The notes below the pieces were generated by a model that ran no database searches, was not told the DNA's origin, and saw only the letters and a list, made by a program, of their open reading frames with translations. Source: Tateyamaria sp947503385 (GTDB lineage Bacteria > Pseudomonadota > Alphaproteobacteria > Rhodobacterales > Rhodobacteraceae). From it: a stretch of 64,000 nt of DNA. Below are positions 24,115-33,183 of the stretch, one piece after another; the stretch's first letter is position 1; each line of letters starts with the position of its first letter. The DNA is taken from NCBI RefSeq assembly GCF_051195235.1, contig NZ_JBNFZM010000002.1:310001-374000 (forward strand), written 5' to 3'. The position numbers and the translations under genes are program-made.

Positions 24115-25505
24115 ATCCGCGCCTCGACTGCGGCGACGAAATCCGCGCCGCGTGTCTCAAAGCTGTCATATTGATCAAAGCTTGCCGCGGCAGGCGCGAG
24201 CAGCACCACATCGCCCGGCTCCGCGTCCGCCATGGCGGCTGCAACCGCTGCATCCATCGTGCCGCACACCTGCGCCTCTACCTCAAGCTGCATCGCGAAT
24301 TGCGCCGCCTCGCGTCCGATAACATAGGCCTTGCGCACCTGCCCGGCTGCGGCATTCACGGCGTCAAGCCCCCCATCCTTTTGCAACCCCCCGCAGATCC
24401 AGCGGATGTTCTGAAAGGCCGCCAGCGCCTTGGCCGCGCTGTCCACATTGGTGGCTTTGCTGTCATTGACGTATACCACACCGCCCGCCTCTGCGATGCG
24501 CTGGCTGCGGTGCGGCAGTCCGGCAAAGCTGTCAAACGCGTCCGCGATCATCTTGGGGGCCACGCCGACACTGCGTGCCGCGGCATAGGCGGCACAGGCG
24601 TTCTGGTGGTTATGTGCCCCCGGCAGTCCGGCGACCGTACGCAAGTCAATTGACGCCACCTGCCGCCCCTTGCGCATCTCGGCCAGAAAACCCTTGCGGG
24701 CAAAGACGTTCCAGCCAGGACCGGTCAGCTTGCCTGCCGCAGAGACACGGATAACGCGGTCATCACCCGGTGCTTCGCACAGCTGCCCGGCGAGGTAGCG
24801 CCCCTCAGGCTCATCCACGCCGATCACCGCACGGTCGGGCCCACCTTCGGCAAACAGCCGACGTTTGGCCGCGAAATACCCGCCCATGCCAGCGTGGCGG
24901 TCCAGATGGTCAGGTGTCAGATTGGTGAACACCGCCACATCGGGTGTCAGGCTGCGGGCAAGGTCTGTCTGGTAGCTTGACAGTTCCAACACCACGATGC
25001 CCCCATCCTCTGGTGGGTCAATGTCCAGCACACCACGCCCGATATTGCCCGCCAACTGGCTGGACCGGCCCGCAACGTCCATGACGTGCTGGATCAGTGC
25101 ACAGGTTGTGGATTTGCCGTTGGACCCCGTGACCGCGATCACCCGCGGTGCGGTGTCAAAGCGCGCCCAATCGTCGCCGCCAAGCGACTGAAAAAACAGG
25201 CCGATGTCGTTGTCCACGGGCACGCCCGCGTCCAACGCCGCCGCGATAACCGGATTGGGGTTCGGATAAAGATGCGGGATACCGGGAGATACAATCAAGC
25301 GGGCGACGCCGTCGAACGCACCCTGTGGCTTGAGGTCAGCGCAGACGAAGCCTTCGGCTTCGGCGGTGGCGCGCGCGTCCGGGTTGTCATCCCAGCACAC
25401 CGGCAGTGCTCCACCCGCAACCAGCGCACGCGCCGCGGCAAGGCCGGACCGCCCCAGACCCAGCACAGCCACCCGAGCCCCCTTCAGACCACGGACCGGG
25501 ATCAT
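24111..25505 (-). CDS. murD: UDP-N-acetylmuramoyl-L-alanine--D-glutamate ligase
   Basis: MurD adds D-glutamate to UDP-MurNAc-L-Ala in cytoplasmic peptidoglycan precursor synthesis. Starting at ATG 25505 (MIPVRGLKGARVAVLGLGRSG) the product is 464 aa. The ATP-binding loop GSNGKSTT, the FTNLTPDHLDRHAGMGGYFAAKRRLF block and VYVNDSKATNVDSAAKAL mark a Mur ligase of the D type. It lies at the 3' end of the minus-strand dcw run but is separated from mraY by an FkbM remnant and an SDR gene. Downstream, the usual ftsW/murG are absent and a convergent DUF427 gene follows. Confidence 0.96.
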   Translation of the reverse strand: MIPVRGLKGARVAVLGLGRSGLAAARALVAGGALPVCWDDNPDARATAEAEGFVCADLKPQGAFDGVARLIVSPGIPHLYPNPNPVIAAALDAGVPVDNDIGLFFQSLGGDDWARFDTAPRVIAVTGSNGKSTTCALIQHVMDVAGRSSQLAGNIGRGVLDIDPPEDGGIVVLELSSYQTDLARSLTPDVAVFTNLTPDHLDRHAGMGGYFAAKRRLFAEGGPDRAVIGVDEPEGRYLAGQLCEAPGDDRVIRVSAAGKLTGPGWNVFARKGFLAEMRKGRQVASIDLRTVAGLPGAHNHQNACAAYAAARSVGVAPKMIADAFDSFAGLPHRSQRIAEAGGVVYVNDSKATNVDSAAKALAAFQNIRWICGGLQKDGGLDAVNAAAGQVRKAYVIGREAAQFAMQLEVEAQVCGTMDAAVAAAMADAEPGDVVLLAPAAASFDQYDSFETRGADFVAAVEARI

Positions 25506-25517
25506 GGCAGCGCCGGA

Positions 25518-25535
25518 GTGGGGGCCAGCCCCCAC
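25518..25535 (+). repeat. Hairpin GTGGGGGC-CA-GCCCCCAC upstream of murD, possible divergent element copy
   Basis: A perfect 8-bp stem is followed on the plus strand by CACCCCCGTGGTATTTCTGG and then TCAGAAGAAG, a layout like that of the dispersed element (hairpin, C/G run, T-rich stretch, purine-rich tail) but with a different sequence. Relation to copies A-C is uncertain. Confidence 0.3.
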
Positions 25536-25569
25536 ACCCCCGTGGTATTTCTGGTCAGAAGAAGCTGCA

Positions 25570-26223
25570 TCACCACGCCTTTTCAGTTCGGTCGCGAAAG
25601 AATTTGCCTGTCAGGTCGGCAGGCGCATCAAGGGCCAACCAGATCGCTGTGTCTGCGCCCTCTTTGGGTGTTCGCGGCGCAGCCTGTCCACCCATGCGCG
25701 TATGGACCCATCCCGGGCACATCGCATTGATGCTGACGCCGCGCGGCATGTCCCGTGGCAAAGCGTAAGACAGGGCATTCAGCGCGGCCTTTGCTACGCC
25801 ATAACCTCCGGGCCCTTCCATGCCTTCGGAATAGGCACCCCACTCGGAGCTGAGGTTGACGACCCGGCCCGCGCCTGCCCGCGTCATGTGCGGCAGGCAC
25901 AACAAAATCAGTTCGAACGGCGCGTGAAACATCACCTGCATCGACCGCCGCAGGCCGTCCGGGTGCGTGATCATGCTGTCCTCGATCAGGATGCCCGCAT
26001 TGTTGACAAGAATGTCGATATCGCCTGACGCATCCACGGCGGGCGCAAAGGTGTCAGGCGCTTCGAGGTCGAGATGCACGGATGCGCATCCCAGCTCGTG
26101 CGCGGCCTCTTGCCCTGCCTGCACATCGCGGGCACCAATCACCACGTCAACGCCACGTGCGCACAGGCCCTCGGCAATGGCATACCCGATCCCCCGGTTT
26201 CCCCCTGTCACCAGTGCGCGCAC
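25570..26223 (-). CDS. SDR family oxidoreductase, 217 aa
   Basis: The sequence is a classical short-chain dehydrogenase: TGGNRGIG at residues 6-13, NNAG near 75, NLSSEWGAYSEG with the catalytic Ser, YGVAKAALNAL with Tyr/Lys, and PGWVHTRMGG after the active site. It resembles carbonyl-reductase-like SDRs; the substrate is unknown. It sits between mraY/FkbM and murD in the dcw run, on the same strand, which is not a usual position for an SDR. Confidence 0.9.
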   Translation of the reverse strand: MRALVTGGNRGIGYAIAEGLCARGVDVVIGARDVQAGQEAAHELGCASVHLDLEAPDTFAPAVDASGDIDILVNNAGILIEDSMITHPDGLRRSMQVMFHAPFELILLCLPHMTRAGAGRVVNLSSEWGAYSEGMEGPGGYGVAKAALNALSYALPRDMPRGVSINAMCPGWVHTRMGGQAAPRTPKEGADTAIWLALDAPADLTGKFFRDRTEKAW

Positions 26224-26294
26224 GTCGTTTCACCCCATGTCATCATTCGGCGGCACAGTGCCGATGAACCCCGTGCACTGCAAGACCCGGCCCG

Positions 26295-26989
26295 TCATGT
26301 CCAATAGGCAAACAGGTTCAGTTCGGGACGCTCGTTTGCAATGCGCTCGATCTCTTCGTAACGTTTGGAGTGGCCCTGCATCAGCCAGCGATGCGTCTCG
26401 ATCACGGTCAACCCAACTTGGGTCAACCGGTCTGTTTCCAGCAACCGCTCCATCAGGTCCAACTCCGCCCCTTCAATGTCCATCTTCAGAGCGCCACGCG
26501 CCCATGCTTGGCAATGAAGTCATCCACAAATGCAGTCGCATCGACCACTTTGACATCGACCGTATCCTCGGCATTGGCGACGGTATTGTCCGCGATCAGC
26601 GTAGATCCGGTCGAACCCTTGCGCGCGTTCTTTTCCAGCAGCGTGCTGCGGTACAGGGTCAATTGGCCCGCCTCTGCTCCGGCGGCGGCCTCGTGCAGCA
26701 CAACGTTGGAAAAACCTGCGCAGGCCGCGGCGAGTTTGGCAAAATTATCGGGATCGGGTTCGAATGCGTGCACTGTCGCGCCCGTTTCCGCAAGCGGGAC
26801 CGTTGTTTCTCCGACATTGGCGCCAAGATCGATACACACATCGCCCGGCCCAAGCGCAGCGCGCAATCCCATGACAATGCCCGAACAGTGGGAGCCGCGC
26901 ATCTCGCGGTGCACTTTGCGCCGCATCTGGACGTCCAGCCCGGACTTCATTAGCCGTTTGAGCCCCGACTTGGTTGTACGCTCGATCAT
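26295..26989 (-). pseudogene. FkbM family methyltransferase, split by a frameshift
   Basis: Two minus-strand frames together make one FkbM-type SAM-dependent methyltransferase. The first (26486-26989) has VCIDLGANVGETTVPLAETGATVHAFEPD, the SAM-binding region, and ends at HGRVAL; the second resumes at MDIEGAELDLMERLL, the block that directly follows in intact FkbM proteins, and ends normally at 26295. At the junction the minus strand reads GCGCTCTGAAGATG where GCGCTGAAGATG would keep the frame, so a CT dinucleotide appears duplicated. It starts 13 bases after mraY. It may be a real pseudogene, a sequencing error or a recoding site. Confidence 0.75.
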
Positions 26990-27002
26990 AGGCCCGGCCT
27001 GA

Positions 27003-28085
27003 CTATCGCACCTTGAGCGTGGCGAGACCGATCATCGCCAGGATCAGCGAGATGATCCAGAACCGGATCACGATCTGCGGTTCGGCCCACCCCTTTTTCT
27101 CATAGTGGTGGTGGATCGGGGCCATGAGAAAGACGCGCTTTCCCGTCCGCTTGAAATAGAGGACCTGGATAATCACCGACAGCGCCTCAACCACAAAGAG
27201 GCCGCCGACGATGGCCAGCACCAGCTCGTGTTTGGTGGCAACCGCGATTGCGCCAAGCGCGCCGCCAAGAGCCAGCGAGCCTGTGTCACCCATAAAGACA
27301 GCCGCAGGCGGTGCGTTGTACCACAAAAAGCCCAGCCCGCCGCCAAAGAGGGCCGCGGTGAAGATCAGCAGCTCGCCCGTGCCCGGCACGTAATGCACAT
27401 CCAGATATTCCGTAAAGTCGACCCGCCCCACAGCATAGGCAATAATGCCCAGTGTTCCGCCCGCAATCATCACCGGCATGATTGCCAACCCGTCAAGGCC
27501 GTCTGTGAGGTTGACCGCATTCGCGGCCCCGACGATCACGATGATCGAAAACGGAATGAACAGCAGGCCAAGGTTGATCAAAGCGTCCTTCAGCACTGGC
27601 ACGGCAAGCTGGTTCTGCAAGGCTTCGGGATGATTTATGGCGGCGAAATATGCAGCGACACCCGCAATCAAAAATCCCAAGAGCAGCCGTATCTTGCCGG
27701 GCACACCGGCGCTCGTTTGCTTGGACACCTTGGCATAATCATCGGCAAAACCGATCAGCGCAAAGCTGAGCGTAACGCCCAGCACGATCCACACAAACGG
27801 GTTGTCGAGCCGCGCCCACAAAACTGTCGAGGTCGCAAGCGCGCCCACGATCAGAAGACCGCCCATCGTGGGTGTGCCCGCCTTGGCAAAATGACCCTCG
27901 GGGCCGTCATCGCGAATGGGTTGGCCCTTGCCTTGTTTGCGGCGCAATACAGCGATCAGCGGACGTCCGAACAGAAATCCAAAGAGTAGCGCGGTCAGAA
28001 ATGCGCCACCGGCGCGAAACGTGATGTAACGAAAGAGATTGAAAAAGTCCCCTCCATCGGAAAGTGCCGTCAACCAATAGAGCAT
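27003..28085 (-). CDS. mraY: Phospho-N-acetylmuramoyl-pentapeptide transferase
   Basis: MraY transfers phospho-MurNAc-pentapeptide to undecaprenyl phosphate, making lipid I at the inner membrane. The 360-aa protein has about ten membrane segments. Conserved cytoplasmic motifs are GDDGPEGHFAKAGTPTMGGLL-like near residue 55 (the start being GQPIRDDGPEGH), GFADDYAKV, NAVNLTDGLDGLA and the MraY signature PIHHHYEKKGW. It follows murF by 12 bases in the dcw operon. Confidence 0.97.
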   Translation of the reverse strand: MLYWLTALSDGGDFFNLFRYITFRAGGAFLTALLFGFLFGRPLIAVLRRKQGKGQPIRDDGPEGHFAKAGTPTMGGLLIVGALATSTVLWARLDNPFVWIVLGVTLSFALIGFADDYAKVSKQTSAGVPGKIRLLLGFLIAGVAAYFAAINHPEALQNQLAVPVLKDALINLGLLFIPFSIIVIVGAANAVNLTDGLDGLAIMPVMIAGGTLGIIAYAVGRVDFTEYLDVHYVPGTGELLIFTAALFGGGLGFLWYNAPPAAVFMGDTGSLALGGALGAIAVATKHELVLAIVGGLFVVEALSVIIQVLYFKRTGKRVFLMAPIHHHYEKKGWAEPQIVIRFWIISLILAMIGLATLKVR

Positions 28086-28097
28086 ACTCGCCTCGCC

Positions 28098-29546
28098 TCA
28101 CGCATTATCTTGTGGGTCGTCGCCCATTTCATTCGGATGGCCCATTTTGCGTATCGCGTCAACGATCAGCGCCAGTTTCATGCTGAGCGAGCCTTTGACC
28201 AACACCACGTCGCCACTGTCCAAACGGCGGGGAACCCGTGCCGCCAGTTCTTCGGAAGTGGCCGCCCAGAGGCCGCGTTGCGGTTCCGGCAAGGCGGCGT
28301 GCAGGTGCTGCATCAGCGGGCCGATGCAGTGAACGACATCAATCGCCCGCATCGCATCCAGATCAGCCAGCGCTGTATGCATTGCCTCAGCTTCGCCGCC
28401 CAACTCTTTCATATCGCCCAGAAAAGCGATCCGGCGCCCCTTGCTTACCCGGCCAATATCATGGGTCACCTGCGCACCGGCCAGCACCTCAAGCGCTGCG
28501 GTCATAGAGGTGGGATTGGCGTTGTAACTGTCGTCGATCAGTTCAAGCGTCAGGTGCGTGTCAACGATGTCCAGATGGATGACCTCGCGCGCGCCCCGCC
28601 CCTCAAAGGGAGACCAGCGGCCCAGCGATTGGGCGGCGATGGCAAGGTCCGCGCCAAGCGCTTCGACCGCTGCGAGCGCGCCGAGGCCGTTCATCGCAAA
28701 ATGGCGGCCCGCGGCGCCGACCTTGAACAACAATGGCTCATCATGGGCGGTGGCCTGAACGACCGACGTATCGCCTTGAATATCGACTGACAAAAGTTTG
28801 AAATCAAAACCGTTTTCGCCGAAACCCACATCGCGACGCTGCACGTCGTGCGCCTTGGCTTGCAAGATTGCAGCGGTGGAGCAGTCATTGTTGAGGATGG
28901 CCGTCCCCCCCGCCTCCAGCCCTTCGAGGATTGAGGCTTTTTCCAGCGCGATGCCTTCGATGTTTTCGAACGCCTCGAGATGGGCGGCGGCAACAGTCGT
29001 GATCATGGCCACGTGGGGCCGCGCCATCAGCGCCAGCGGTGCAATCTCGCCGGGATGGTTCATGCCGATCTCGATCACGGCATATTCGGTGTCCACCGGC
29101 ATCCGCGCCAGCGTCAGTGGCACGCCCCAGTGATTGTTGTAGCTGGCGACAGAGGCATGGGTGCGCCCCTGATCCCCCAGCATGTCACGCATCATCTCCT
29201 TGGTGGAGGTTTTGCCGACAGACCCGGTGATTGCGACAACCCGGGCGTTTGTGCGTGCGCGCGCCGCACGGCCCAAATCTTCGAGAGCGGCAAGCACGTC
29301 ATCCACGATCAGCAGCGGCGCATCGTCCGAAACACCATCGGGCACATGGGTGACCAGTGCCGCAGCGGCCCCTTTTTCCAACGCCTGCGCCACAAAGCTG
29401 TGGCCGTCGCGGGCGGCCTTGAGGGCCACAAACAGATCGCTCGGTTGCAGGGTGCGGGTGTCGATGGACACGCCATTGGCCTGCCAATCGCACGTGGTGC
29501 GCCCCCCGGTGGCCTTGGCAGCCTCGGATGCAGTCCAAAGCGTCAT
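28098..29546 (-). CDS. murF: UDP-N-acetylmuramoyl-tripeptide--D-alanyl-D-alanine ligase
   Basis: MurF adds D-Ala-D-Ala to the UDP-MurNAc-tripeptide, completing the pentapeptide. The 482-aa product contains the ATP loop AITGSVGKTSTKEM, SYNNHWGVPLTLARM, EIGMNHPGEI and DDSYNANPTSM, all MurF signatures. Its ATG overlaps the murE stop (ATGA at 29543-29546), so the two are translationally coupled. Confidence 0.97.
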   Translation of the reverse strand: MTLWTASEAAKATGGRTTCDWQANGVSIDTRTLQPSDLFVALKAARDGHSFVAQALEKGAAAALVTHVPDGVSDDAPLLIVDDVLAALEDLGRAARARTNARVVAITGSVGKTSTKEMMRDMLGDQGRTHASVASYNNHWGVPLTLARMPVDTEYAVIEIGMNHPGEIAPLALMARPHVAMITTVAAAHLEAFENIEGIALEKASILEGLEAGGTAILNNDCSTAAILQAKAHDVQRRDVGFGENGFDFKLLSVDIQGDTSVVQATAHDEPLLFKVGAAGRHFAMNGLGALAAVEALGADLAIAAQSLGRWSPFEGRGAREVIHLDIVDTHLTLELIDDSYNANPTSMTAALEVLAGAQVTHDIGRVSKGRRIAFLGDMKELGGEAEAMHTALADLDAMRAIDVVHCIGPLMQHLHAALPEPQRGLWAATSEELAARVPRRLDSGDVVLVKGSLSMKLALIVDAIRKMGHPNEMGDDPQDNA

Positions 29547-31018
29547 GTGAGTTTCCCCTCCAAAGCCGCCACGGCGACGCTGGCCTGTTCGGCATCGTCA
29601 AAGGGCAGCACATCATCCCCAACGGTCTGGCCCGTCTCGTGCCCTTTGCCCGCAATCAGCAGGGCATCGCCCGGCTGCAAGGCATCCACCGCACGCAGGA
29701 TCGCCTCGGCCCGATCACCGACTTCGGTGGCATCGGGGCAGCCTTCCATGACGGCGGCCCGGATGGTGGCGGGGTCTTCGCTGCGGGGGTTGTCGTCGGT
29801 GACAAAGACGATGTCGGCATGGGCCGCCGCCGCTGCGCCCATCAACGGGCGTTTGCCTGCGTCCCGGTCGCCGCCTGCCCCCACAATTGCTATGAGGCGG
29901 CCCAGCACATGCGGGCGCATCGCCTTGAGCGCTGTCGCTACAGCGTCGGGCGTATGGGCGTAATCGACAAAGACGGTGGCTCCATTGGCGCGGGTCGCGG
30001 CCAGCTGCATCCGGCCCCGGACCGTGCCCAGATGCGGCAAGGTCTCGAACACACGATCTGGATCAGCCCCGCACGCGATCACAAGTCCGCAGGCCAGCAT
30101 CACGTTGTCCGCCTGAAATCCCCCGATCAAAGGCAGGCGCATGGCATAGGCCTTGCCGCGATATTCGAACCGAACATCCTGTCCGGACGCATCAAAGCGT
30201 TGACCAGAGAGGGTCAATTCGCCCCCATCGCGGCCCACGGTCATCACTTCCTGCCCTCGGGCGCGGGCAATGGCGGCCATGTCGACCCCGCGCGCGTCGT
30301 CCATGTTGATGACGGCCACGCCGTCTTCGGGCAAAACGCGGGCAAAGAGCCCCGCCTTTGCGTCGAAATAGGCCTCGAACGTCTCGTGATAATCTAAGTG
30401 ATCCTGAGTGAAGTTGGTAAACCCCGCCGCGGCCAGCGACACGCCGTCCAACCGGCGCTGGTCAAGGCCGTGCGACGACGCCTCCATCGCGGCATGGGTG
30501 ATGCCCGCAGCTTGGGCGGCGGCCAATGTGCGATGCAATGTAATAGGCTCAGGCGTGGTGTGCGCCAGCGGCGCAGTCCACGCGCCCTCGACGCCCGTGG
30601 TGCCCAGATTGACGGCGGCCAACCCCATCTCGATCCAAATCTGGCGGACAAAAGTGCTGACAGAGGTTTTGCCATTGGTCCCTGTCACAGCGACCATTGT
30701 TTCAGGCTGCCCCCCGAACCAAAGCGCTGCGGCGCGCGCCAACGCCTCGCGCGGGGCATCGGCGATGATCAGCGCAGCACCCTGCATGTGCGGGGCGGCA
30801 ATTTCGGCACCGGCTGCGTCCGTCAGGACGGCAACCGCCCCCATACGCACGGCAAATTCGACAAATTCCGCGCCATGCATCCGACTGCCCGGCATTGCGG
30901 CAAACAGGTAGCCGTCCTTGACCTCGCGGCTGTCCACCGCGATGCCGGTGATGTCTGGATTGGCCCCAGCGCGCGCGGTCAATCCCAGCGCGGTCAGTGG
31001 TCTTGGCTGCTCACCCAT
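29543..31018 (-). CDS. murE: UDP-N-acetylmuramoyl-tripeptide synthetase (meso-diaminopimelate type)
   Basis: MurE adds the third residue of the peptidoglycan stem peptide. The ATP loop is AVTGTNGKTSVSTFV, followed by TTGVEGAW and FTNFTQDHLDYHETFEAYFDAK. The motif FVTDDNPRSEDP, with DNPR, points to meso-diaminopimelate rather than lysine as substrate, as expected in a Gram-negative. It begins MGEQPRPLTALGLTARAG and is 491 aa. It lies 33 bases after ftsI and overlaps murF by four bases. Confidence 0.97.
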   Translation of the reverse strand: MGEQPRPLTALGLTARAGANPDITGIAVDSREVKDGYLFAAMPGSRMHGAEFVEFAVRMGAVAVLTDAAGAEIAAPHMQGAALIIADAPREALARAAALWFGGQPETMVAVTGTNGKTSVSTFVRQIWIEMGLAAVNLGTTGVEGAWTAPLAHTTPEPITLHRTLAAAQAAGITHAAMEASSHGLDQRRLDGVSLAAAGFTNFTQDHLDYHETFEAYFDAKAGLFARVLPEDGVAVINMDDARGVDMAAIARARGQEVMTVGRDGGELTLSGQRFDASGQDVRFEYRGKAYAMRLPLIGGFQADNVMLACGLVIACGADPDRVFETLPHLGTVRGRMQLAATRANGATVFVDYAHTPDAVATALKAMRPHVLGRLIAIVGAGGDRDAGKRPLMGAAAAAHADIVFVTDDNPRSEDPATIRAAVMEGCPDATEVGDRAEAILRAVDALQPGDALLIAGKGHETGQTVGDDVLPFDDAEQASVAVAALEGKLT

Positions 31019-31051
31019 ATTTGGCCTTTTGGCTCGGGTGCGAAACGCACC

Positions 31052-32839
31052 TCAGTTGCTGCTGGTCAGCGTTATATCAGCCAGCGTTTTGGGTTCAACG
31101 CTGGGACGCAGACCCAGAAGAGGCGCGATGCGCCCGATCATCTCGGCGGCGACGGGCACGGCGGTCCAGCCTGCGGTGCGACGCGGTTCGTCCCCGGAGG
31201 TCTCGACAGGTTCGTCCAGCGTCACCACGAGCACGTATTTCGGATCATGCGCCGGGAACAAAGTGGCAAATGTCGCGATCACCTTGTCGTCGTAATACCC
31301 GCCGCGCGGGCGCGGCTTGTCCGCTGTGCCGGTTTTGCCACCCACGGCGTAACCCGGAACTTCGCCCATGCTGGCGGTGCCGGTTGTGACCACCTTGCGC
31401 AACATGCCCCGCGCTGCACGCGCGGCGCTTTCGCTCATCACACGCGGACCAAGTCGCGGGCCGGTCTGTTTCAGGATCGTGGGCGCAACGACGCGCCCGC
31501 CATTGGCAATCGCGGCATAGCCCGCCGCCAGATGCATTGGCGACGACGACAGGCCATGCCCGTAGCTGACCGTGACGGCGCTCAGATCGGTCCAACGTTT
31601 GGGCAGCAGCGGCTTGCCGGTGCGCGCCTCAACGATCTCGAACGGTGTCGCTTCGAAAAATCCGATGGACCGCAGGAACTCCTGTTGCCGCTCCACACCA
31701 ATCTGAAGCGCAAGACGCCCCGTACCCCGGTTCGAGGATTTGACGATGATGTCCGCGACACTCAATTTGCCATAGTTCTTGTTGCGGAACTCACCGATTT
31801 TGAACCCACCCACCTTCATCGGCCCGCTGGTGTCGATGACCGTGGACGGGGACACAAGGCCAAGATCAACCGCCTGCGCCGCCGCAAAAATCTTGAAAGT
31901 CGAGCCAAGCTCGTAAACGCCCTGCACTGACCGGTTGAAAAGCGGGCTGTCGCTTTGGTCGCCGCTGGTTGCGGGCCGGGGCCGGTTATTGGGGTCAAAA
32001 TCCGGCAGGCTCACAACCGAGATCACCTCGCCCGTGTGCACATCCATCAAAACGCTGGTGGCACCTTTGGCGTTCATCAACTTCATCCCGCCATACAGGA
32101 CCTGTTCGGCGGCGGCCTGCACAGTCAGGTCCAGCGACAGGGCCAGTGGGCGCTGGCCATTCGCCGGATCGCGCAGGTAGTCGTCGAAATACTTTTCGAC
32201 ACCTGCTACACCAATCACTTCGGCGGCGCTCACGCCTTCCTTGCCAAAGCTGGCACCGCCCATCACATGCGCGGCAAGCGTGCCGTTGGGATAAAGCCGC
32301 ATCTCGCGCGGACCAAACAGCAAGCCGGGATCACCGATTTCATGCACCGCCTGCATTTGCTCCGGGCTGATTTTCTTGCGTATCCACAGAAACTTACGCT
32401 TGCCCGTGAAATCCGCGAGCAATGCATCCTCTTTCAGATCGGGAAAGATCGCCGCAAGCCCCTTTGCGGCGGCGGCAGGGTCCACCATCAGGGGCGGCTG
32501 TGCGTAAAGCGCATGGGTTTCGAAATTGGTCGCCAGCAGACGGCCCTTGCGGTCGACGATATCTGCGCGCGCGGCGGAAATCGCGGCCCCTTGCGCGCTG
32601 GCGCGCGGTTCCATCGGCTCTGACGTGGCCAGCATCCCCATGCGGATCGCAACCGTCAGGAATGCGGCAAAGAAAAACACGCCAAGCACCAGCAGACGCC
32701 CTTCGGCCCGAGCGCGGGCGCGATCGCGCATCTCTTCGTGCCGGACACGCAGGTTTTCGCGCTCAATGGCGGCGGTGCTTTCGCCCGCGTCACGGGCAGG
32801 CAGGATGCGGGCCAGCGGGCGCAACGGGGTGCGGGTCAT
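31052..32839 (-). CDS. ftsI: Septal peptidoglycan transpeptidase FtsI (PBP3)
   Basis: FtsI is the class B penicillin-binding protein that crosslinks septal peptidoglycan. After a cytoplasmic stretch, one membrane helix lies at about residues 49-68 (LLVLGVFFFAAFLTVAIRMG). A pedestal domain (DIVDRKGRLLATNFE) follows, then the transpeptidase domain with the catalytic SxxK in ELGSTFKIFAA, SxN in VKSSNRGTG and KTG in VGGKTGTADK. The length of 595 aa is normal. The start overlaps the ftsL stop by four bases. Confidence 0.96.
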   Translation of the reverse strand: MTRTPLRPLARILPARDAGESTAAIERENLRVRHEEMRDRARARAEGRLLVLGVFFFAAFLTVAIRMGMLATSEPMEPRASAQGAAISAARADIVDRKGRLLATNFETHALYAQPPLMVDPAAAAKGLAAIFPDLKEDALLADFTGKRKFLWIRKKISPEQMQAVHEIGDPGLLFGPREMRLYPNGTLAAHVMGGASFGKEGVSAAEVIGVAGVEKYFDDYLRDPANGQRPLALSLDLTVQAAAEQVLYGGMKLMNAKGATSVLMDVHTGEVISVVSLPDFDPNNRPRPATSGDQSDSPLFNRSVQGVYELGSTFKIFAAAQAVDLGLVSPSTVIDTSGPMKVGGFKIGEFRNKNYGKLSVADIIVKSSNRGTGRLALQIGVERQQEFLRSIGFFEATPFEIVEARTGKPLLPKRWTDLSAVTVSYGHGLSSSPMHLAAGYAAIANGGRVVAPTILKQTGPRLGPRVMSESAARAARGMLRKVVTTGTASMGEVPGYAVGGKTGTADKPRPRGGYYDDKVIATFATLFPAHDPKYVLVVTLDEPVETSGDEPRRTAGWTAVPVAAEMIGRIAPLLGLRPSVEPKTLADITLTSSN

Positions 32840-33183
32840 TCGCTTGCCTCCACGGTGCCGGACACTTCGACCGAGTCGGTGATCGGCGGCAAGTCAGGCG
32901 CGGGATACGCCACTTCGTCCACATAGCCAAATTGCTCCGGGCGCAGCGGCAAAAGGCCAAGCCGGTCAAAATTGATGTCCGCCAGATCGCGCAAACGGTC
33001 GGGCCGGTTCAGATAGGCCCATTCTGCCTTGAGCACCGCCAGACGTGAATGGGCGGCGCGAATATCTTGGCGCAGCGTGTCGACCTCGGACAGTGCCTCT
33101 TGGGTCGCGTAATTCTCGCGGTAGGCCCAGAAGGCAAGGCCGATCACCGCCAGCGTGGTCAGGACGAACAGAACATTGCGCAT
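32836..33183 (-). CDS. ftsL: Cell division protein FtsL
   Basis: This 115-aa bitopic protein has an N-terminal membrane helix (NVLFVLTTLAVIGLAFWAY, residues 3-21) followed by a coiled-coil-like region (LSEVDTLRQDIRAAHSRLAVLKAEWAYL) and the segment NRPDRLRDLADINFDRLGL, which is characteristic of alphaproteobacterial FtsL. It bridges FtsB/FtsQ and FtsWI in the divisome. Its ATG shares one base with the rsmH stop (TGATG) and its stop overlaps the ftsI start, so it is coupled on both sides. The sequence alone is weak; position in the operon is strong support. Confidence 0.88.
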   Translation of the reverse strand: MRNVLFVLTTLAVIGLAFWAYRENYATQEALSEVDTLRQDIRAAHSRLAVLKAEWAYLNRPDRLRDLADINFDRLGLLPLRPEQFGYVDEVAYPAPDLPPITDSVEVSGTVEASE

